Shown here in pieces: positions 1 to 13,906 of a stretch of DNA of 64,000 nt. The position numbers and the translations under genes were made by a program. The DNA comes from Stichopus chloronotus (lineage: Eukaryota; Echinodermata; Holothuroidea; Aspidochirotida; Stichopodidae). The DNA lies in contig CM037843.1 in assembly GCA_021234535.1 (NCBI GenBank), positions 20,119,911 through 20,183,910 on the forward strand, read 5' to 3'. Below the pieces are notes generated by a model. The model ran no database searches. It saw nothing but the letters and a program-made list of their open reading frames with translations, and was not told the DNA's origin. Position 1 is the stretch's first letter; each line of letters starts with the position of its first letter.

Positions 1-165
1 TTATCAATGTTTCAGTTAAAATATTGTTACGCTGAATAACAAGAAAAATCAGAGCGTTCGTTTCGGATTTTGATGAAACAGACCCACGCAAAGAGTAAAA
101 AAAGTTCGCAACTTTCGTTAAATTAGTACCTGGAGGACCGAACTTTTTTCTTAACAAACCTTCAA

Positions 166-684
166 ATGATGTCAGGGAGGTCAATTTTACGTCAGATCGT
201 CATCATTTTCTTCGTCGATTTGCTGTCAGTCGGTTACGCTTCTTTGAATTGTGCATGCCCGAGGCCGTGGCGTTTGTTCAGAGATCACTGTTACCTGTTT
301 AACACGGAGAGGGCCACTTTCCACGACGCCGAGTCGATATGTGCCAATCAGAAAAGGAAACCAAGCCACTTGATTTCTATTTTAAGTGAGGAAGAGCAAC
401 GGTACGCGGTGGAAACAAGTCAAGAAGTCTGGCAATCTTTGCAAGTTTGGATCGGTCTGACCGACGCTGAGCAAGAAGGCAACTTCTCTTGGGTGGATGG
501 CTCGCCCATGATTTTCGAAAACTTTGGTCGAGGTGAACCTAATAACGTCGGAGGGAGAGAACATTGCGTGCATTTTACGTGGAAAGGATTTTGGAACGAT
601 AGACGTTGCTCTACAGAATATTACTTTATCTGCAAAAGAAGTCACATAGATGGCATACAGACGTGCTTACGTGATCAATTTTGA
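166..684 (+). CDS. Secreted C-type lectin, single exon
   Basis: A 172-residue ORF encodes one C-type lectin-like domain. Residues 1-25 form a hydrophobic signal peptide; two adjacent ATGs are possible starts. Family marks are the WIGL motif (95-98), an EPN triplet (124-126) and WND (143-145), plus six cysteines at 31, 42, 59, 134, 148 and 156 spaced as in long-form lectin domains. EPN and WND are the residues that bind calcium and mannose-type sugars in this family, so calcium-dependent binding of mannose or related sugars is likely. The protein has no transmembrane helix or second domain, so it is probably a free secreted lectin, as in echinoderm coelomic fluid or humoral immunity (inference). 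The absence of introns is notable beside the multi-exon neighbours. No canonical TATA box was found in the 165 bases upstream. Confidence 0.9.
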   Translation: MMSGRSILRQIVIIFFVDLLSVGYASLNCACPRPWRLFRDHCYLFNTERATFHDAESICANQKRKPSHLISILSEEEQRYAVETSQEVWQSLQVWIGLTDAEQEGNFSWVDGSPMIFENFGRGEPNNVGGREHCVHFTWKGFWNDRRCSTEYYFICKRSHIDGIQTCLRDQF

Positions 685-3600
685 AGACGATTAAATGATG
701 GCATTTTTCGCCGTGAGGTGTATAATTCAAGAAGATAGAAATGCCATTACAATGTTTGTTTTTTTTTTAATCTTGTGATTACCGGTCCAGCCAAAGTCAG
801 CTTTTGTTAAATGTTATTTCATATTTATTGTTCACATGAATTTAATCCAGTCAAGTCGAATTCTAAGTAGTGTTGTGAACTTTAGACTTACTGATATCCG
901 ATGATGTAATTATATCAAGGAGCGAACATACTTCAGCCACTCCCAAAAGTGGAGATTTAATGGTCCTGTGCCCACCCCTTCACCCCGACACTGAATCGGT
1001 ACAATTAGAAAAGGTTCAAACTTCAGTGTTAGGAGTTATGATCAACATCGAACTGGTTTGTTGAACCAAAAGTTCAGTGAAACGTACTATGGAATTTTCC
1101 GCTCAGTATGCTGCTACATCGTGACACTATGTGGCCTGGTGACAAAGATACTTGTTTTTGGTCCCATGGCTCCCCCGATCCCCCGTGACAGTGATTATGT
1201 GATTATAGGTTGTCTTAAATGTGATTATGGTAGCCATGTAGGGCAGTTTGCATGTAGGACTTTCTAAGTATTAGCGAAACCGACAACTTCATCCACATAC
1301 ATGTTATTTACTCAGTTCCTGATTCTTTGTACCTACCGAGTGTCTTTCTCTCGCTGCTGTTCTTAGCGATAAGCGTTTAGTACAGTACAGGTCCATGCTA
1401 TTCTATCCCATGAAGGCAATTTTCAAACTTCGTTCGAACATTTTAGATCTGGTGTCTTTTGAAAGCTTAATAGATGAAGGTTCTTATCTATTTCCATATT
1501 TTTCTTCAAATTTTTCAAATTTTGTTAATTGCAGAGATCTCATTTGCATGTAATTTAAATATTACCGTCACGTACGGATATTTAAAAAATAACTGAAATT
1601 TATCTCCCTGCAAGCAACATAACCCATGACCCACACGAATGTTAGCTGTGTCGTAGGAACTTAGACATTCTTCCTTCCAATAAATTTGGAATTTTTTTTG
1701 TTTGTTCACTAATCATTTATGCTAATTAGGTAGTGTACAAAATAGCTATGTCCTGTACATCAGAATTTTCAATGTATTTTTTTTAACGTTTAGTTATCTA
1801 AAAACACAATCATTTTTTGTGATATTCAGTAAAGTTATAATTTAGGACATTGGTCAACAAGGTCCGGACAAAAAGTTCTGAAATTATAATTACTATGAAT
1901 TCTACAACGAAAACTAAAAAAAAAAACGTGAAGACAATGTGTGAGAAAAAAATATGTCCCGTTGTGACCTCTGTTGGAAATATTCAAGTGCTTATTAATT
2001 GATTTGATGTATAGACTGTGCATGCCACTGGTAGCCCTTTCAGTACATACCAAAACAGCACAAGTCATGGATCAAATAATCTTTAATCAACACAACTATT
2101 GGGTAAACTGTACACTGACTGTGAATAAACATCAGGAGTTATTCCTTAGTCATGTTTGCCTGCTCGCTTATAAGTCTAATTATTGGATACCAAACCATTC
2201 ATTTTATGACCCTCACTCGGTTTGTGTGTATCTTATTCACAGTAATATCAAATGTAAGTGGGAACAGAGTGAAAATGCTACCTGTTAAAAGTTAGACTTC
2301 ATAATTTAAAGGCAGTCTTTGGAGTCCCCCCCCCCCCTCCTCCAAGCACTGAATGAACATGATTTCTAGGATGCGAAATGCAAACTTTAATACAAAATAT
2401 GCGGCCCATCATACCACTGCTGGACCTGACCTTTGTTCAGTCCACTGTAGTTCAGGCTTCAGAAAATTCGTCTTCATTAGTTTTGTTTTTGGAAGAGATA
2501 ACGAACATCCAGGACGTAGGATTCATACCTAAGAATTAATGGCTCTTGTTATTATAGTCTAAATATAGACAAATATTTTATTCAGCATAACCAATTGGAC
2601 ATTGTTAAAGCCAAAACTGCGTTTCAGATTGAACCCATGGATAGGCTACATTTCCTTTAGATATGCAGAAGGCCGAGTGCAACCCATTGGTGGCTGGGGT
2701 GGTGACCAAAGCAAGGTGCGGGACTAGGTAGGGGATGAGAAGATAGATGTTTTCTAACTTGTATTTTTAACAAAGTAACAATATAGCATGCACAATGAGG
2801 CTATGTATGCTCATAAAATCATGAAGTGTGTTTGTGCCTGAGTTTGCAAAGGTTCTTTCTCCCCTGCCCCCTTCCATGTCTCGTCCATACTCTAACCCCC
2901 ATCATTCAAATGATAATGATAGTAAATATGTATGGGGGTATCTGATTACATGTTTTTAATGAAAGGCAGCTTAAAAGAGAAAATGACAACACTAGAAATC
3001 GATGTTTGGCAGTACATATCTATTCGCAAATTGCTCCGTGTACACCACGCTGATTTGTCTTTCTTTTTTTTTACGAAACTTGTAACTACACCATAACCAC
3101 TTAAGATTCTTACTTGATATTTTGCAATACGACGTGTAAGAGTTTGGACTAAAAATCACTTTTATTCTTGTCTCGTACATCACGATACATAATTAATTAA
3201 GATATTTCCTCATTAATATAATTTTTAAAGTTTGCTGTTGAAGTCTTAGTTAGTGCAATTAGAAAAAAAAAAAAACACCAAAAGAATTTCTCCTCCGTGT
3301 AACAGTTTCAGTGTCCCGCACGTCACGTGTGTGAACAGCTTGGACCAGCACTATCTTGACAAGGACTGACGGCGTAAATCATTTTGTAGGAAAAGATAGT
3401 TCTCGGTGAGCAAAGGAGGGCTTTTCCTGCCGGGCAAAGGTTGGCCAAGATTTCTCTTACAAAATTACTGTAAATTATTATCGAAGCGTGCTTAACGGTT
3501 TTGTCTGCATAGGAGTGATGAAGAATAATTTTTCTAAGCTTTTCTTTTTTAAATGTTCAATGACGATGGTCTGAAATTTACCTTGTTCATTCTTTCTTTT

Positions 3601-6100
3601 GTTTTTGATCAGATTAATGATCATTTATCAGTGTGGTTGGTCCATCCAGTCTAGAAGAAATATTTCGTACCATCCAGTGATGTTTCTCTTTCTTTGGTAC
3701 TTGCGTTCTCGAAATTTTATGATGTGGGTATGGGCTGAATGGGTTTTAGGGTCGGAATGGGGTATGAGGGAAGGCCATCACGTATTCCTCTCCAGGGTCA
3801 GGGCCACTATTATGTAATGTTTTAGTATATGTTAACGAAAATTGCAATCCGTTGGTTATTGCCTCGAAGTAAGGTCCCAAGTTTCATCCCCCTTTCCGCT
3901 ACCGAAAAGAAAAGAGAGAAGAAAGGAGAAAAAACAGAGGGGAGAATTGAGAAGAGAGAACATGAGGGCCCATGATAATGGTAGCAAATAAGGGTGGCAA
4001 CAAATAATGCACTGTATGGCATATACAAAGTAAAATGAATTGGGATGTATGCCAAGTGCGGTGCCACACAGAAGAAATATTTGAGTAATAGAACTAGATT
4101 GCGGACTTTCTACCACTGATAGGACATGGGTGTCAGGCCAGACATCACTCCCCCTCCAGGCTGGGCAGCGATTAACTGTGTCTTATTTTATCAGCAAAAT
4201 GTGTGTTTCTTGAAGGATTTATTATCTTGGTAGTTTTCAAGATGATTTTTATCCAAAAAAAAAATAATAATAACAATCTGATAAACGAATTAGGAAATAG
4301 GGATCATCTACTCACAACACACTAAGTTTTAATTTTCAGCAACTTTTCCTGTATTGGAGATACTTGGTTTACATGGTTTCTAAGCTGTGACCTCTATCGA
4401 CCTCGTGTGACCTTTGACATCCCTAAAACATGACAGTGATCAACTACTCACCAAGAGCAAGCAGTGTTACGAGTGCTTGAGCGTGTCTCCGTTCGGCGTC
4501 CGTTGCAGACCCCCCCCCCCTCCACACACACACACACACACACGGCAAGTCGTCACTAGATTCCTTGCCTACCTTGAAAAAGAATCAAAAAGCACAACTG
4601 GCACAGGCTGTTAGGTACGTTTCTACACTCTAAATCCACTATGATCAAAATTGGCCATAGATTGGTCAACTATGCACCGACCCAAAATATGGTCACGGTC
4701 AACCTGGTCAACGTAAATTACGTGTAGCAATTTGACTATATTTTTTTTTGGTGAGAATGAAAGATCAAAATACCCGTATCACAACAGCTACTTTTGTAAC
4801 CTCTATGTCATAATCCCTGTGGTCTCGGACAGGATGAAATCACAGAAATAAATACGTAGTTATTTCTGTGGATGTGATACATGTATAATCTCTGCCTACT
4901 GTATTTGCCGTAACTACATAATGAATGCCCCGCCCGAGAATTAGTTCGTTCGATATCTAACTAGGTCTTTGGGGGAAAACAGAAGCAAATGCAGTGATCT
5001 TTTAAATAATCTGATAATATGCAGGGAAATCTGTGTTCCAACGTTTAGCTGTTTGCGAATTATATTACCCAAACTGTTTTACGCTGTGAGAACGCCTTTT
5101 GTCATACAGAATTTGGGCTTCACTTAGTGTTCCATGAAGTCACTCTCGTTCATCCATTTATGTACAGTATTTCTATGTTGCACACTCAGCCTGAGCTTGG
5201 GTCAACATTGGCCTATACCCCGACTACATGCAAGGAATTGGAAGACTTTTCTACACAGTGTCATATGAAACATGTCCATTTCTGCGTTTCAAGGCTTTCA
5301 TCATTGCATTGCGATCTACGAGTTGTTTTTTTTTTTTTTAATACCGTACTACAATGGTCATATAGGCCTATTTGTGGCTTCGTATGCCAAGCAATTCGCT
5401 GAAGAACTTACTTCGAATACGTTCATGCGATATAGCTAGTTGCCCACTGAGGTCATTTAGCACAAAAAAACCAGTTTCATCTGGATCTTCAAATCTCTGG
5501 CAGGGCAAACTTTCCTATCATAGAAACAAATAAGTATATACTCACTATATATACTGCTATACAACTTAGCTGTTTGTACCCCATGGGGATTAAGATTGAG
5601 CCTATCACTGGTAAAGCCTTTTATTTACAAACAGCAACCCATGCGTCCTTGGACCACCGCCAATGCAACAGGCTAACCGAACAAAGTTTGCGGTTACGAG
5701 GACACTGTTGTCATCAATTTGTGTCCTCTCCCTCTGTTTACTATTCTGGATGAATGCGTGGCAGCTCCCTGGATCAATAAATACCGTACCGAGGTTAAAC
5801 TGCTTGAATCCGTGCGCTATTACTAGGGTGTTGAAAGCGGCTGTTCACACGTACGTCCACTCCGTAAGAGTACGGAACAGTACGGCTAAGAGCATAGGTG
5901 CGAATTCTCCAATGATTTGAATGAAATAGATCTCAGTCCCCCTCCCCAATATTTGGATATGAAAGTGGCTCAATACAGGCTCCATTGAAATAACAATCGT
6001 ACTTTGATGTTTATGACACGTTTTTGTTCCCAAGGAACCTTAATATTTTCGAAAATTCATCAGAGCTCCTCAACTTGAACGAGACCGCAGGGAATATTGC
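685..6100. other. Spacer with no recognised gene, 5.4 kb
   Basis: I found no exon with family support here. The stretch is AT-rich and holds a 12-C run (2326-2337), a poly-A/T-rich background and one copy of a dispersed repeat (4382-4600, listed separately). Open frames of up to 104 codons, for example 1974-2288 (+), have low-complexity composition and no recognisable motifs. Distal regulatory DNA cannot be excluded. Confidence 0.6.
4382..4600 (+). repeat. Dispersed repeat copy A, TGACCT sites plus CA run
   Basis: It starts with three TGACCT/CGACCT half-sites within 30 bases and has ACTCACCA in the middle. It then runs into a C tract, a (CA)n run and the words ATTCCTTGCCT. The same order recurs at 17640-17850, so both are copies of one dispersed element. 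This is probably a non-autonomous transposon or its remnant. Confidence 0.7.
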
Positions 6101-6119
6101 TAGGGGTTGCAAGTTACAG

Positions 6120-6550
6120 AAACAATAACCATGTATATTACGAGGATTAATGTCGTCCGCAGAATACGCACTTGTGGATGCCTTTCCATGTTTAACTTAC
6201 ATGGAAAGATAAAGAAACTCAAGTTGCCAACTCTAAAGTATCGTAGGTTAAGAGGTGATATGATTGAGGTTTTTAAAATTGTTTCAGGTGTGTATGACAG
6301 AGATGTTACAGAGGGTTTCCTCAAATTTAGTAAAATTACTCATACACGTGGTCATAGTCAGAAGTTACTCAAAGAGTTTTCTAGACTCAACATTAGAAAA
6401 TTTAGTTTCATGAGTAGAGTTGTTGATGTTTGGAATAGCCTTCCTGAGAGTGTAGTCTCAGCCACCACTGTTTTTCAGTTTGAGAAGGCACTGGATAGGT
6501 TTTGGGCTGGCTATGAGATGTTGTATAACTACAAGGCTGATTTTGTGTAA
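6120..6550 (+). mobile_element. CR1/jockey-like LINE, 3' end of ORF2 (decayed)
   Basis: This frame reads as the C-terminal tail after the reverse transcriptase of CR1-like non-LTR elements. It has KLPTLKYRRLRGDM followed by VFKI, then a THTRGHS block, then SRVVDVWNSLPESVV, and a closing helix ending in DRFW, all in the usual order. The upstream RT domain is missing, as expected of 5'-truncated LINE copies. The tail itself is open for about 140 codons, so the insertion may be fairly young. No target-site duplication was resolved. Confidence 0.85.
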
Positions 6551-6729
6551 GTTTTATAGTATGTCAGTCACCCACAGCTTATGATTGTTGCTTTAGTTGT
6601 CAATGGTGAAGATCAAGACTATGAAGATGCGGACATAGAGGTCGATAGACCTGCGTCCACTGATGTTCCTAAGGTATCCTAAGGTAAAATAATGTAGTTA
6701 TTCACCAAGCTACTACGACCCACACTCAC

Positions 6730-6910
6730 CTGTCAGAAAAGTACGGTTGACAAGACGCATCTTTTGGTCGTTGCCATCCTCATCAAAATACTTACACAAA
6801 TTGCTATGGAAAAGCCTCTGAGCTGGCTCATATTGGGCAACCGTACAAAGGTCACTGCGGAAATAGTCAATGAAAGAGGACCACAAAACAGGGACACTCT
6901 GACTTTTCAT
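6730..6910 (-). CDS. Candidate first coding exon, unknown protein
   Basis: Reading leftwards from an ATG at 6910, the frame stays open for 60 codons and ends exactly at a good donor (ACAG|gtgagt, phase 1). The composition looks protein-like, with WSSFIDYFRSDL and a KYFDEDGNDQKMRLVNRTF stretch. The frame is open further upstream, so the exon could begin earlier. I recognise no family and found no partner exon between here and the lectin. It may be the start of a minus-strand gene lying in 0.7-6.7 kb, or a chance open frame. Confidence 0.25.
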
Positions 6911-6959
6911 CAAAACAAACCGACGTAAATACAACAACAACACACGGCATCGCTGCACG

Positions 6960-8990
6960 ATGGAAGAGGCTTGGCATTGAATTGTGCATTGCGCGATCCG
7001 GTCGAAACTGGTTTTTGTGACGGCACTGCGTCACAATAATAATGAATTAGCCGGCTTTGTACATTTATAACATCTTACCAGGTACTTACTTGTTAGTACA
7101 ATCAGAGGCATTCGACCGTTCAAGCTCGGGTTACGTCGTTTTGATACAATATCATACTTCATAATCATAGCTACAGTACACATTTGATAAAGAAGTTAGA
7201 CCCAATATTACTACGATCAGGAGACCGTGCCCAAAGAACGAAGCGAAAAATTGTATTATCCAAGTCAGCAGAATTATAGATAGGCTACGTTAACGTTACT
7301 GAACAGTGCCCTAGCCTGTAGCATAAACTGACATTTGACAATTGATCAAGCAATCACAGGTGAGTAAATCGGAATTACAAGTACTAAGTTAGAGCGCCTA
7401 GCCTAGGCCTAGTACTGCGGTTGTAATATTCTAATAGCTTAGCCCACGGTCAACACGCATTTGGGCTAAATTCTCAATAAAAATTTAGTGTTTTTTGCGC
7501 TCCAACTGTTACAGTGCCCCCCAATTGTAAATCTTAAATCATCGGTTGACGTTATCAAATTTCTCTATTAGTGGGAAATAAACTTGTGGACATTCATCTG
7601 TGAAGGGTTGCTAAGGCCATATGCTGAAAAGAAATGTTCATTTTGTGATGCTGATACGGTGTTAAAGCAAATTAACTTTTACAGCAATCCCAAAATCATG
7701 CATAGGAGGCTGATAGCTGCACATAAATTCGTTTTCGAGAAAATCGCCTGGGACTAGACCCTATTTGTTTCACTGGTTTCTACTGTTACTACATTCACTT
7801 TTCCTTTGAGAGATGTAACAGTTCCGATTATGCCTAATCGGGATTCACAGGCCTACTCGGTGTGAATGGGGAACGACCAAGGCCTCAATTACCTAGCCAG
7901 TAGCCTAGCCTTACTTTGACCAGGATTTCAGTGAAGTAAGTAATCATGAGTCGATCAGTATCATGAGTGGATCACTGTATTCTAAATGCCAGCACAGAGT
8001 GTAGATACGATACCATTTCATTGTGAAACATGCATATGACCTATATGTACAGTAATATCCTCTAACAACATCAAAAACAATTTCTTGCTGTAACAGTGTA
8101 TCATTTTTGATGTTCAGACTGAATATTTTACTAATTATGGCAATATTTTTAAGTTTCAGCCGAAGTACTAACAAAACATTTGCAAAAATTACCATAGTTT
8201 CATTGATGAGACTCGTATAGTACAATTTTAGAAAGAGATGACAAAATTCACTTTGCTTCATGGTTCATAATTGTGGTAATTAATTGCTGTCGTTGCTCCT
8301 TTTTTTTGGTAGTGATTGGCCCAAGATCATTTCATAAACACTGCATTGCATATTGCAACATTCACATCAAAATTTGTTTTAAATGGGATTACTCAATATA
8401 GACATCACCAAAATGTAGAAAAAAAGAGAGACACCTAACCAATTATTGCTGAAAAGTTTTATTGATTTTATTAAATGTTAAAAATACTTTATGTTCATGA
8501 CGTTTGTTAAGTGATCGCCTCTTGATAGTCCCAGTACATAGGCTGTATGGCTAGCCTAGATGGCTGAGAGGTCTTCGTTAGCATTTCTCTTGTGGTGTGT
8601 GTTTTTCATGTGGCTTGAAGTTGGAGAACGTTCTTGAAATCAGCCAAGATTCTAATACTGTACGTCTATTAAGTTATGTGGTGTAATGTAAGTGGTCGAA
8701 ATGTCACCTTCACAGATCTATGCTGTCGCTGCGTAGGTTATAATCAAAATTGCACTAGCTACTATTAAAGTAGTTCATATAATTCAGTTAAATCCTTACG
8801 TTTATGCATAAGCATTAAAACAAAGTTACTTTGATTTTGTGAAGGATATTCAGCAGAACCAATCACAAAACTTGTGTCAATTTTGTAGCATAACTTGGGA
8901 TGAAATGTGTCACATTGGACATGTACTGTAGTTCATTTAAAATTTGTAGGAATGCACATAAAGTGTCCTCATGTGAAAGTTCTGAAGAAT
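6960..8990. other. Spacer and 5' flank of GNMT
   Basis: No coding exon was recognised. The acceptor ttctttcag at 9001-9009, just before the GNMT start codon, implies that a non-coding first exon and the promoter lie somewhere in this stretch. They were not located. Confidence 0.5.
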
Positions 8991-9021
8991 ATTTTTGCTT
9001 TTCTTTCAGGTTGTAGTAAAG

Positions 9022-12000
9022 ATGGTAGACAGCATTTACAGAACAAGATCATTGGGGGTACCAGCTCAAGGTATTCCAGATCAGTATGCTGATGGCAAAG
9101 CCGCAAAGGTTTGGGAGTATTACATCGGCAGCAGGAAAAGCAGAACAGATGTCTATAAAAAGTGGCTGACTTCCTTGCTGTCATCGAAGAACTGTGAAAC
9201 AGTTCTAGATGTCGCCTGTGGTACAGGGTGGGTATATATGAAGCATATTCAAACAACCACTTTGGCAAGTCATTTCACTCTAGGGTGCAAGAATGCAGGA
9301 GAGTGTTACTGTACAGCTTTACTGCATACTATACATCTACAACTACGTACAACTTAGGGAGTTGAGGGGGTTAACGGGGGTTGGATATGTGATGTCATTT
9401 GTCCCACGGTTGCACTCTCTGTCTCGTGATGGTTTTATAATGACATCACAGAGAATGGAAAACTGTGTGAATGTAAGCAAGTGTGCATCCTCAGTAGTAT
9501 GTTCAAGCCCACAGCCAGACTGATCAATATTTTTGCCTTTCTTCCAGGGTTCTAGATACAAAATGCTGTGAGATTTGCCATCTTTTCTTTCTGTATCTGT
9601 GTTCCCAAAAGCAGGACCGATTATTGATTTCATTTTTTCGGGGGGGGGGGGGCAGGAGCAGCAATGCGTCCTGGGAAAGATGTTCCAAGGAGGGATGTTC
9701 GTTAGGTTTTCATCATGTCCCCATCTTTAACTCTATGTACCCTCCATGTCTCAAGCTATCTCATGTCTAATGTTTGTCTTTGAATCTAGTAAGCACATGT
9801 ACAGTCGGTATTGCATTACTACATGGTTTGTAGTGTTTTGTGTACTTTCTCGGGAGGAACTAACACTTAGATATCATCAAGTGAGTCAATGTGAACTACT
9901 TGTGACATATGTCCCCTTTAAATTTAGGGTGGACTCGGTCATGCTGCTGGAAGAAGGTTACCGAGTTATGAGCATCGATGCCTCAGATAAGATGGTGATG
10001 AATGCATTCAGAGAACGATGGGACAGGCGTAAAGAAGAGGCTTTTGACAAGTGGGGTGAGTGGCATGGGAATCCGTAGAGAGTACAAAAGCCTCTTCTGT
10101 TGCACTCCAGATAAGTAAGTTCCAGTATTCACTGTATATCACATTGACCTAGCTTTTGAGTTGACCCTAACTACGACATGTTGAACAGCAGCTACCTAGA
10201 CAAGTTTTCTGATTGTGTGATGGACCTCATACGCTACAGCTAATAACCTAGGGTTGGAAAATACTTTACAAACATCTAAACCTGTTTGGCAGGACCTCTG
10301 TCCTGCTTGTGGAAAGTTCAGGGCTGGAGAAAGTTCAGGACTGAAAAAGAGATGAATCAAAAAGTATTGAACAAGGATGAACTGTACTCTTGTTCATTTG
10401 GTCAGCAGCAGTGTGCAGTTGCAAATTATTTCTATGTCCCTTCCTTTTAAACAGAAATTGAAGTTTCCAATTGGCTGACGGTGGCTGAGGATTTTCCTGA
10501 TCGCAAGTTTGATGCCCTGATCTGCCTAGGCAATTCCTTTGCTCACCTTCCAGACTTTGAAGGCAACCAGGCCAATCACAAGATAGCTCTGAAGAATTTT
10601 GAGATGATGCTGAAACCTGGGGGCATCCTCGTCATTGATCACAGAAACTACGATGCTATTTTAGACACTGGCAGAGCTCCAGTTAAGAACATTTATTACA
10701 AGGTACGAGATCGTTGACTCTTAATCACAATTATGATGGATTTTTCTTGTACTAATAACAAGGATTGATCCAGCACGAAGTGCTCCGCAGGTGCACTATA
10801 AGGGTGGAGGGTGGTGACTGTCATATGGGGGTCTAGGAGCTATGTCGCTGCCCATCAGCCAGGTACAGAGCCCCAGAGGTGCAGAGCCCTATCAGGGGTT
10901 CAGGGGGAAGAGCCCTTAAAAGCTCTTTTAATTTGAAACAATATAAATACAGAATATGAGTTTGAACTAATGTCATTACATGTCCTTCTGTACTTCATAT
11001 ACCGGAAGTATCCTGCAAAATGTGTGATTTAGACCTTCTCTATTGCATATTTTCATATTTTTCTTGATTTTCCTCAAGGGACAGTCTCTCCTGCCCATCT
11101 CTCTACCCCTCTGTATCTGCTGTAGACAAGCATTTTGGTTTGCCTCCAAGTATGCTGAACCTCAGTATACATTGATCACTGTCGTCAAGTTGTGTACAGT
11201 CTTACCTCTCGGAGACTGTAGTTGAGTCCTTGATGGCTGGTTTAAAGAAAAAATTGGAAATTGTTCTCAATCTTGATTTTCATTCAGCCTTTTCAAAATT
11301 TGTGACTCTCCCGATGTCTGTGTGGTGGTACTGTTCGCAACGAGAAACCATGTTGCATCTGTGATAATGTACTTCATTCAAAAATTATAATGGGTAACAT
11401 CTAGGTAAGGGAAGATGTGCAAACCATACTGCTGGTAGCATTGGGAATGTAAACATGTCTGAAAGAGATACTAAGTTCTCAGAGTCCACAAACATCTTGG
11501 CAAAGTGTAATTAGTTTTCATGAAAGCTGATGTCATGAACATTCCAGTTAGAGCCTTAATTTCAGTACAACACTGCACCTACAGTAGTAGCTCAGTAATG
11601 CTGTACACATGCAGAGGTGCATCCAGGACTTTTGTTTGGGGGGTTTGGGGGGACTACTGTAGATCACCCATTGTGGGAGAGTGTCTTCCATCTGAAGAAT
11701 TTACATTAAAATATTTCTCTCAATATGGCATACAAATTTTCATATCAAAACTGTGACAAGAAGAGCAACAGTGAGATGTCTGCATATAATAGTAAAGCCA
11801 TAATTGAAGGAATTCTCCACCAACAAACAAACTTCACATAATATATAAGATTCTTTACCGTTCTATCAGTCAAATATAACTATTTTACCAGAGGAAGCTT
11901 CTTTAGATGTGAAATAACGCTTTGAAAGTTAGACTTCAGCATGAGCCTGAAAATGTGTGACGCAGAACCGACAAAAACCTTTTCCATTTTTTGCACTCTT

Positions 12001-13906
12001 CCTGTTTCTGGCAAGGTCTTGGACGCAAAAACTATTTTGTTCAGAGATTATGAAAACCCTATGAATGTCTACTTTCATTAAGATACTTTCAGTAAGATAC
12101 ATTCCATAAGATACTAACATACTAAGCACATGAGGAGCTGTTATTGTGATGGCCATAAAATTTAATTGCTACCCACACTTTAAGACGCAACAAACCAAGC
12201 AAAGGTTAGCTGTGTAATTAGCTCAAAGGTATTTCTATCCTTTGTTCATGGGTGCCAGTTCAATATCATTCACAGACCAACATCATTTAAGTCAACTAAT
12301 CCTTAAACAATTAGGTAGCTCCGAGCAATGTGTTCAAATGTAGGTCTATGTCACTCCCTGGTGAAACAAAGGTTTTATCACCAAATAAGAGATCAGAACA
12401 GTACTGCAACCCACGGCTTGAGCTAAAAATCAAGGGCAAGGTTCGATCTCAATTTGTCGGTACTACGTCACAACCGATTGATTTCTAGCAACAGACTCTT
12501 GCCTCGAATATTTACAAAAATACTTCATTCTGTGAATTCTTTGGGATATTTCCTGAAAATGAGAATGACTACTTGTCTACAATAATGTTTGCATCTTTTT
12601 AAAAGACATAAGAAGCGATGGTGGAGAATTCCTTTAATCAATTTGGGTGGGGGTGGGGGGGGGGTAAAGATGATAGAATGTTGTTTGACATTTGACAACT
12701 CTGTGGAGACTGAAGGGTGCGGGACAATTTGATGTAGGGTTTATCTAACTTACGGCATCGCAGCAGGCACGAAGTTAAAGGTCGCCAAACTCCCAGTTAT
12801 GCTGTACAGAGTTGTTACACAGATCTGTATGCATCAATACAATTATGTATTATACCAGCATATTCAATAGAGTCTAGTATCAATTTAATTAGTTTCTTAT
12901 GTTATGAGCCTTTTCATTATTTACCCAATTACCCTTTTCAGGGTAATTGCATCAAAGACATCCAGACCTCGAGTCTGTTCGTCAATGGCAGGCCGTCCAT
13001 GGTGACGCTGGACTATTTCATAGATGTCACAGCGGCGCGAAAGATGGAAGAAGAAGGGGAGGAAGAACTACCATCAGGGAGAAAACTGAAAGTGAGAGAA
13101 GATGGAGTCTACAAGTAAGAAGAAATATTTAAGCTGTCAAATCACTTAAGATGAATGTTTAATTTACACAGTTTTCGTTGGGAGGGCATCTCAGCCAGGA
13201 ACTGGTGTGGAAGGGAGAGGGGACAGGTGAGAACGAGAGGAATTGTCAGAGATTGCACAGCAGAGTGAGGTTCGAACTTCTCCACAGGCTTTATGGAAAT
13301 GGAAATTGTTTTTGTGATGTCGTTCAATTCCAATAAAGAACTGCAACAAACTGCTAAAGATTATGATCTCTACACAACGCTACTCTGCTCGGAAAATTAT
13401 TGTTTGTGAAATTATACCGAGGGAAATGCAAAATATGCAGGTCATAGTTACAGTATGAAAGTATTCATCGTTGGTATTTTCAGTTTTACATCCCTCAGAG
13501 ATGTTGTGTGCACTCAAAGTTGTTAGCATTAAGAACAACTGGAAGTGTCCATCATTTGATGCAGTTGTTTTCTTGTGAAGAACAAATTTCTGTCCACCAT
13601 AAGTTCCAAAAGATTCTCCAAATTCTGCATTGCTTCAAAAATAAATTCCTGCGAGGGAAAATGACAAAAATACACTCAACTTCAGCTGTAGCTTTCTCAC
13701 AGACTAAATTAACACCGTATCCTTTTCTTTTTTCCTCGCAAAGATTTCGCTTGTCCTACTACCCCCACCGCTTGAATGCTTTCACTGAGTTGCTCAAAGA
13801 AACCTTTGGAGAAACCGCTAAGCATGAAGTTTACGGGGACTTTCAGCCATACTGCGAGAACGAGACACCGTCTTACTACATTCATGTCATCCACAAGCCC
13901 TACTGA
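9022..13906 (+). CDS. GNMT: Glycine N-methyltransferase, 5 coding exons
   Basis: GNMT transfers a methyl group from S-adenosylmethionine to glycine, giving sarcosine, and so buffers the cellular SAM/SAH ratio; it is a cytosolic tetramer. Coding exons are 9022-9227, 9928-10055, 10455-10702, 12942-13114 and 13744-13906, and all junctions keep frame. The product is 305 aa (mammalian form about 295). Visible marks are the N-terminal [12 protein letters not shown] arm, the SAM-binding DVACGTG loop (63-69), SIDASDKM, the [11 protein letters not shown] block, [14 protein letters not shown] and the C-terminal FRLSYYPH with FTELL. Exon 4 carries a short acidic insert (MEEEGEEE) that explains the extra length. 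An acceptor 12 bases before the ATG points to an intron in the 5' UTR. Intron 3 is the longest at about 2.2 kb. Confidence 0.95.

Noticed and set aside
382..645. Minus-strand ORF opposite the lectin
   Set aside because: Shadow of the lectin coding frame with no motif of its own.
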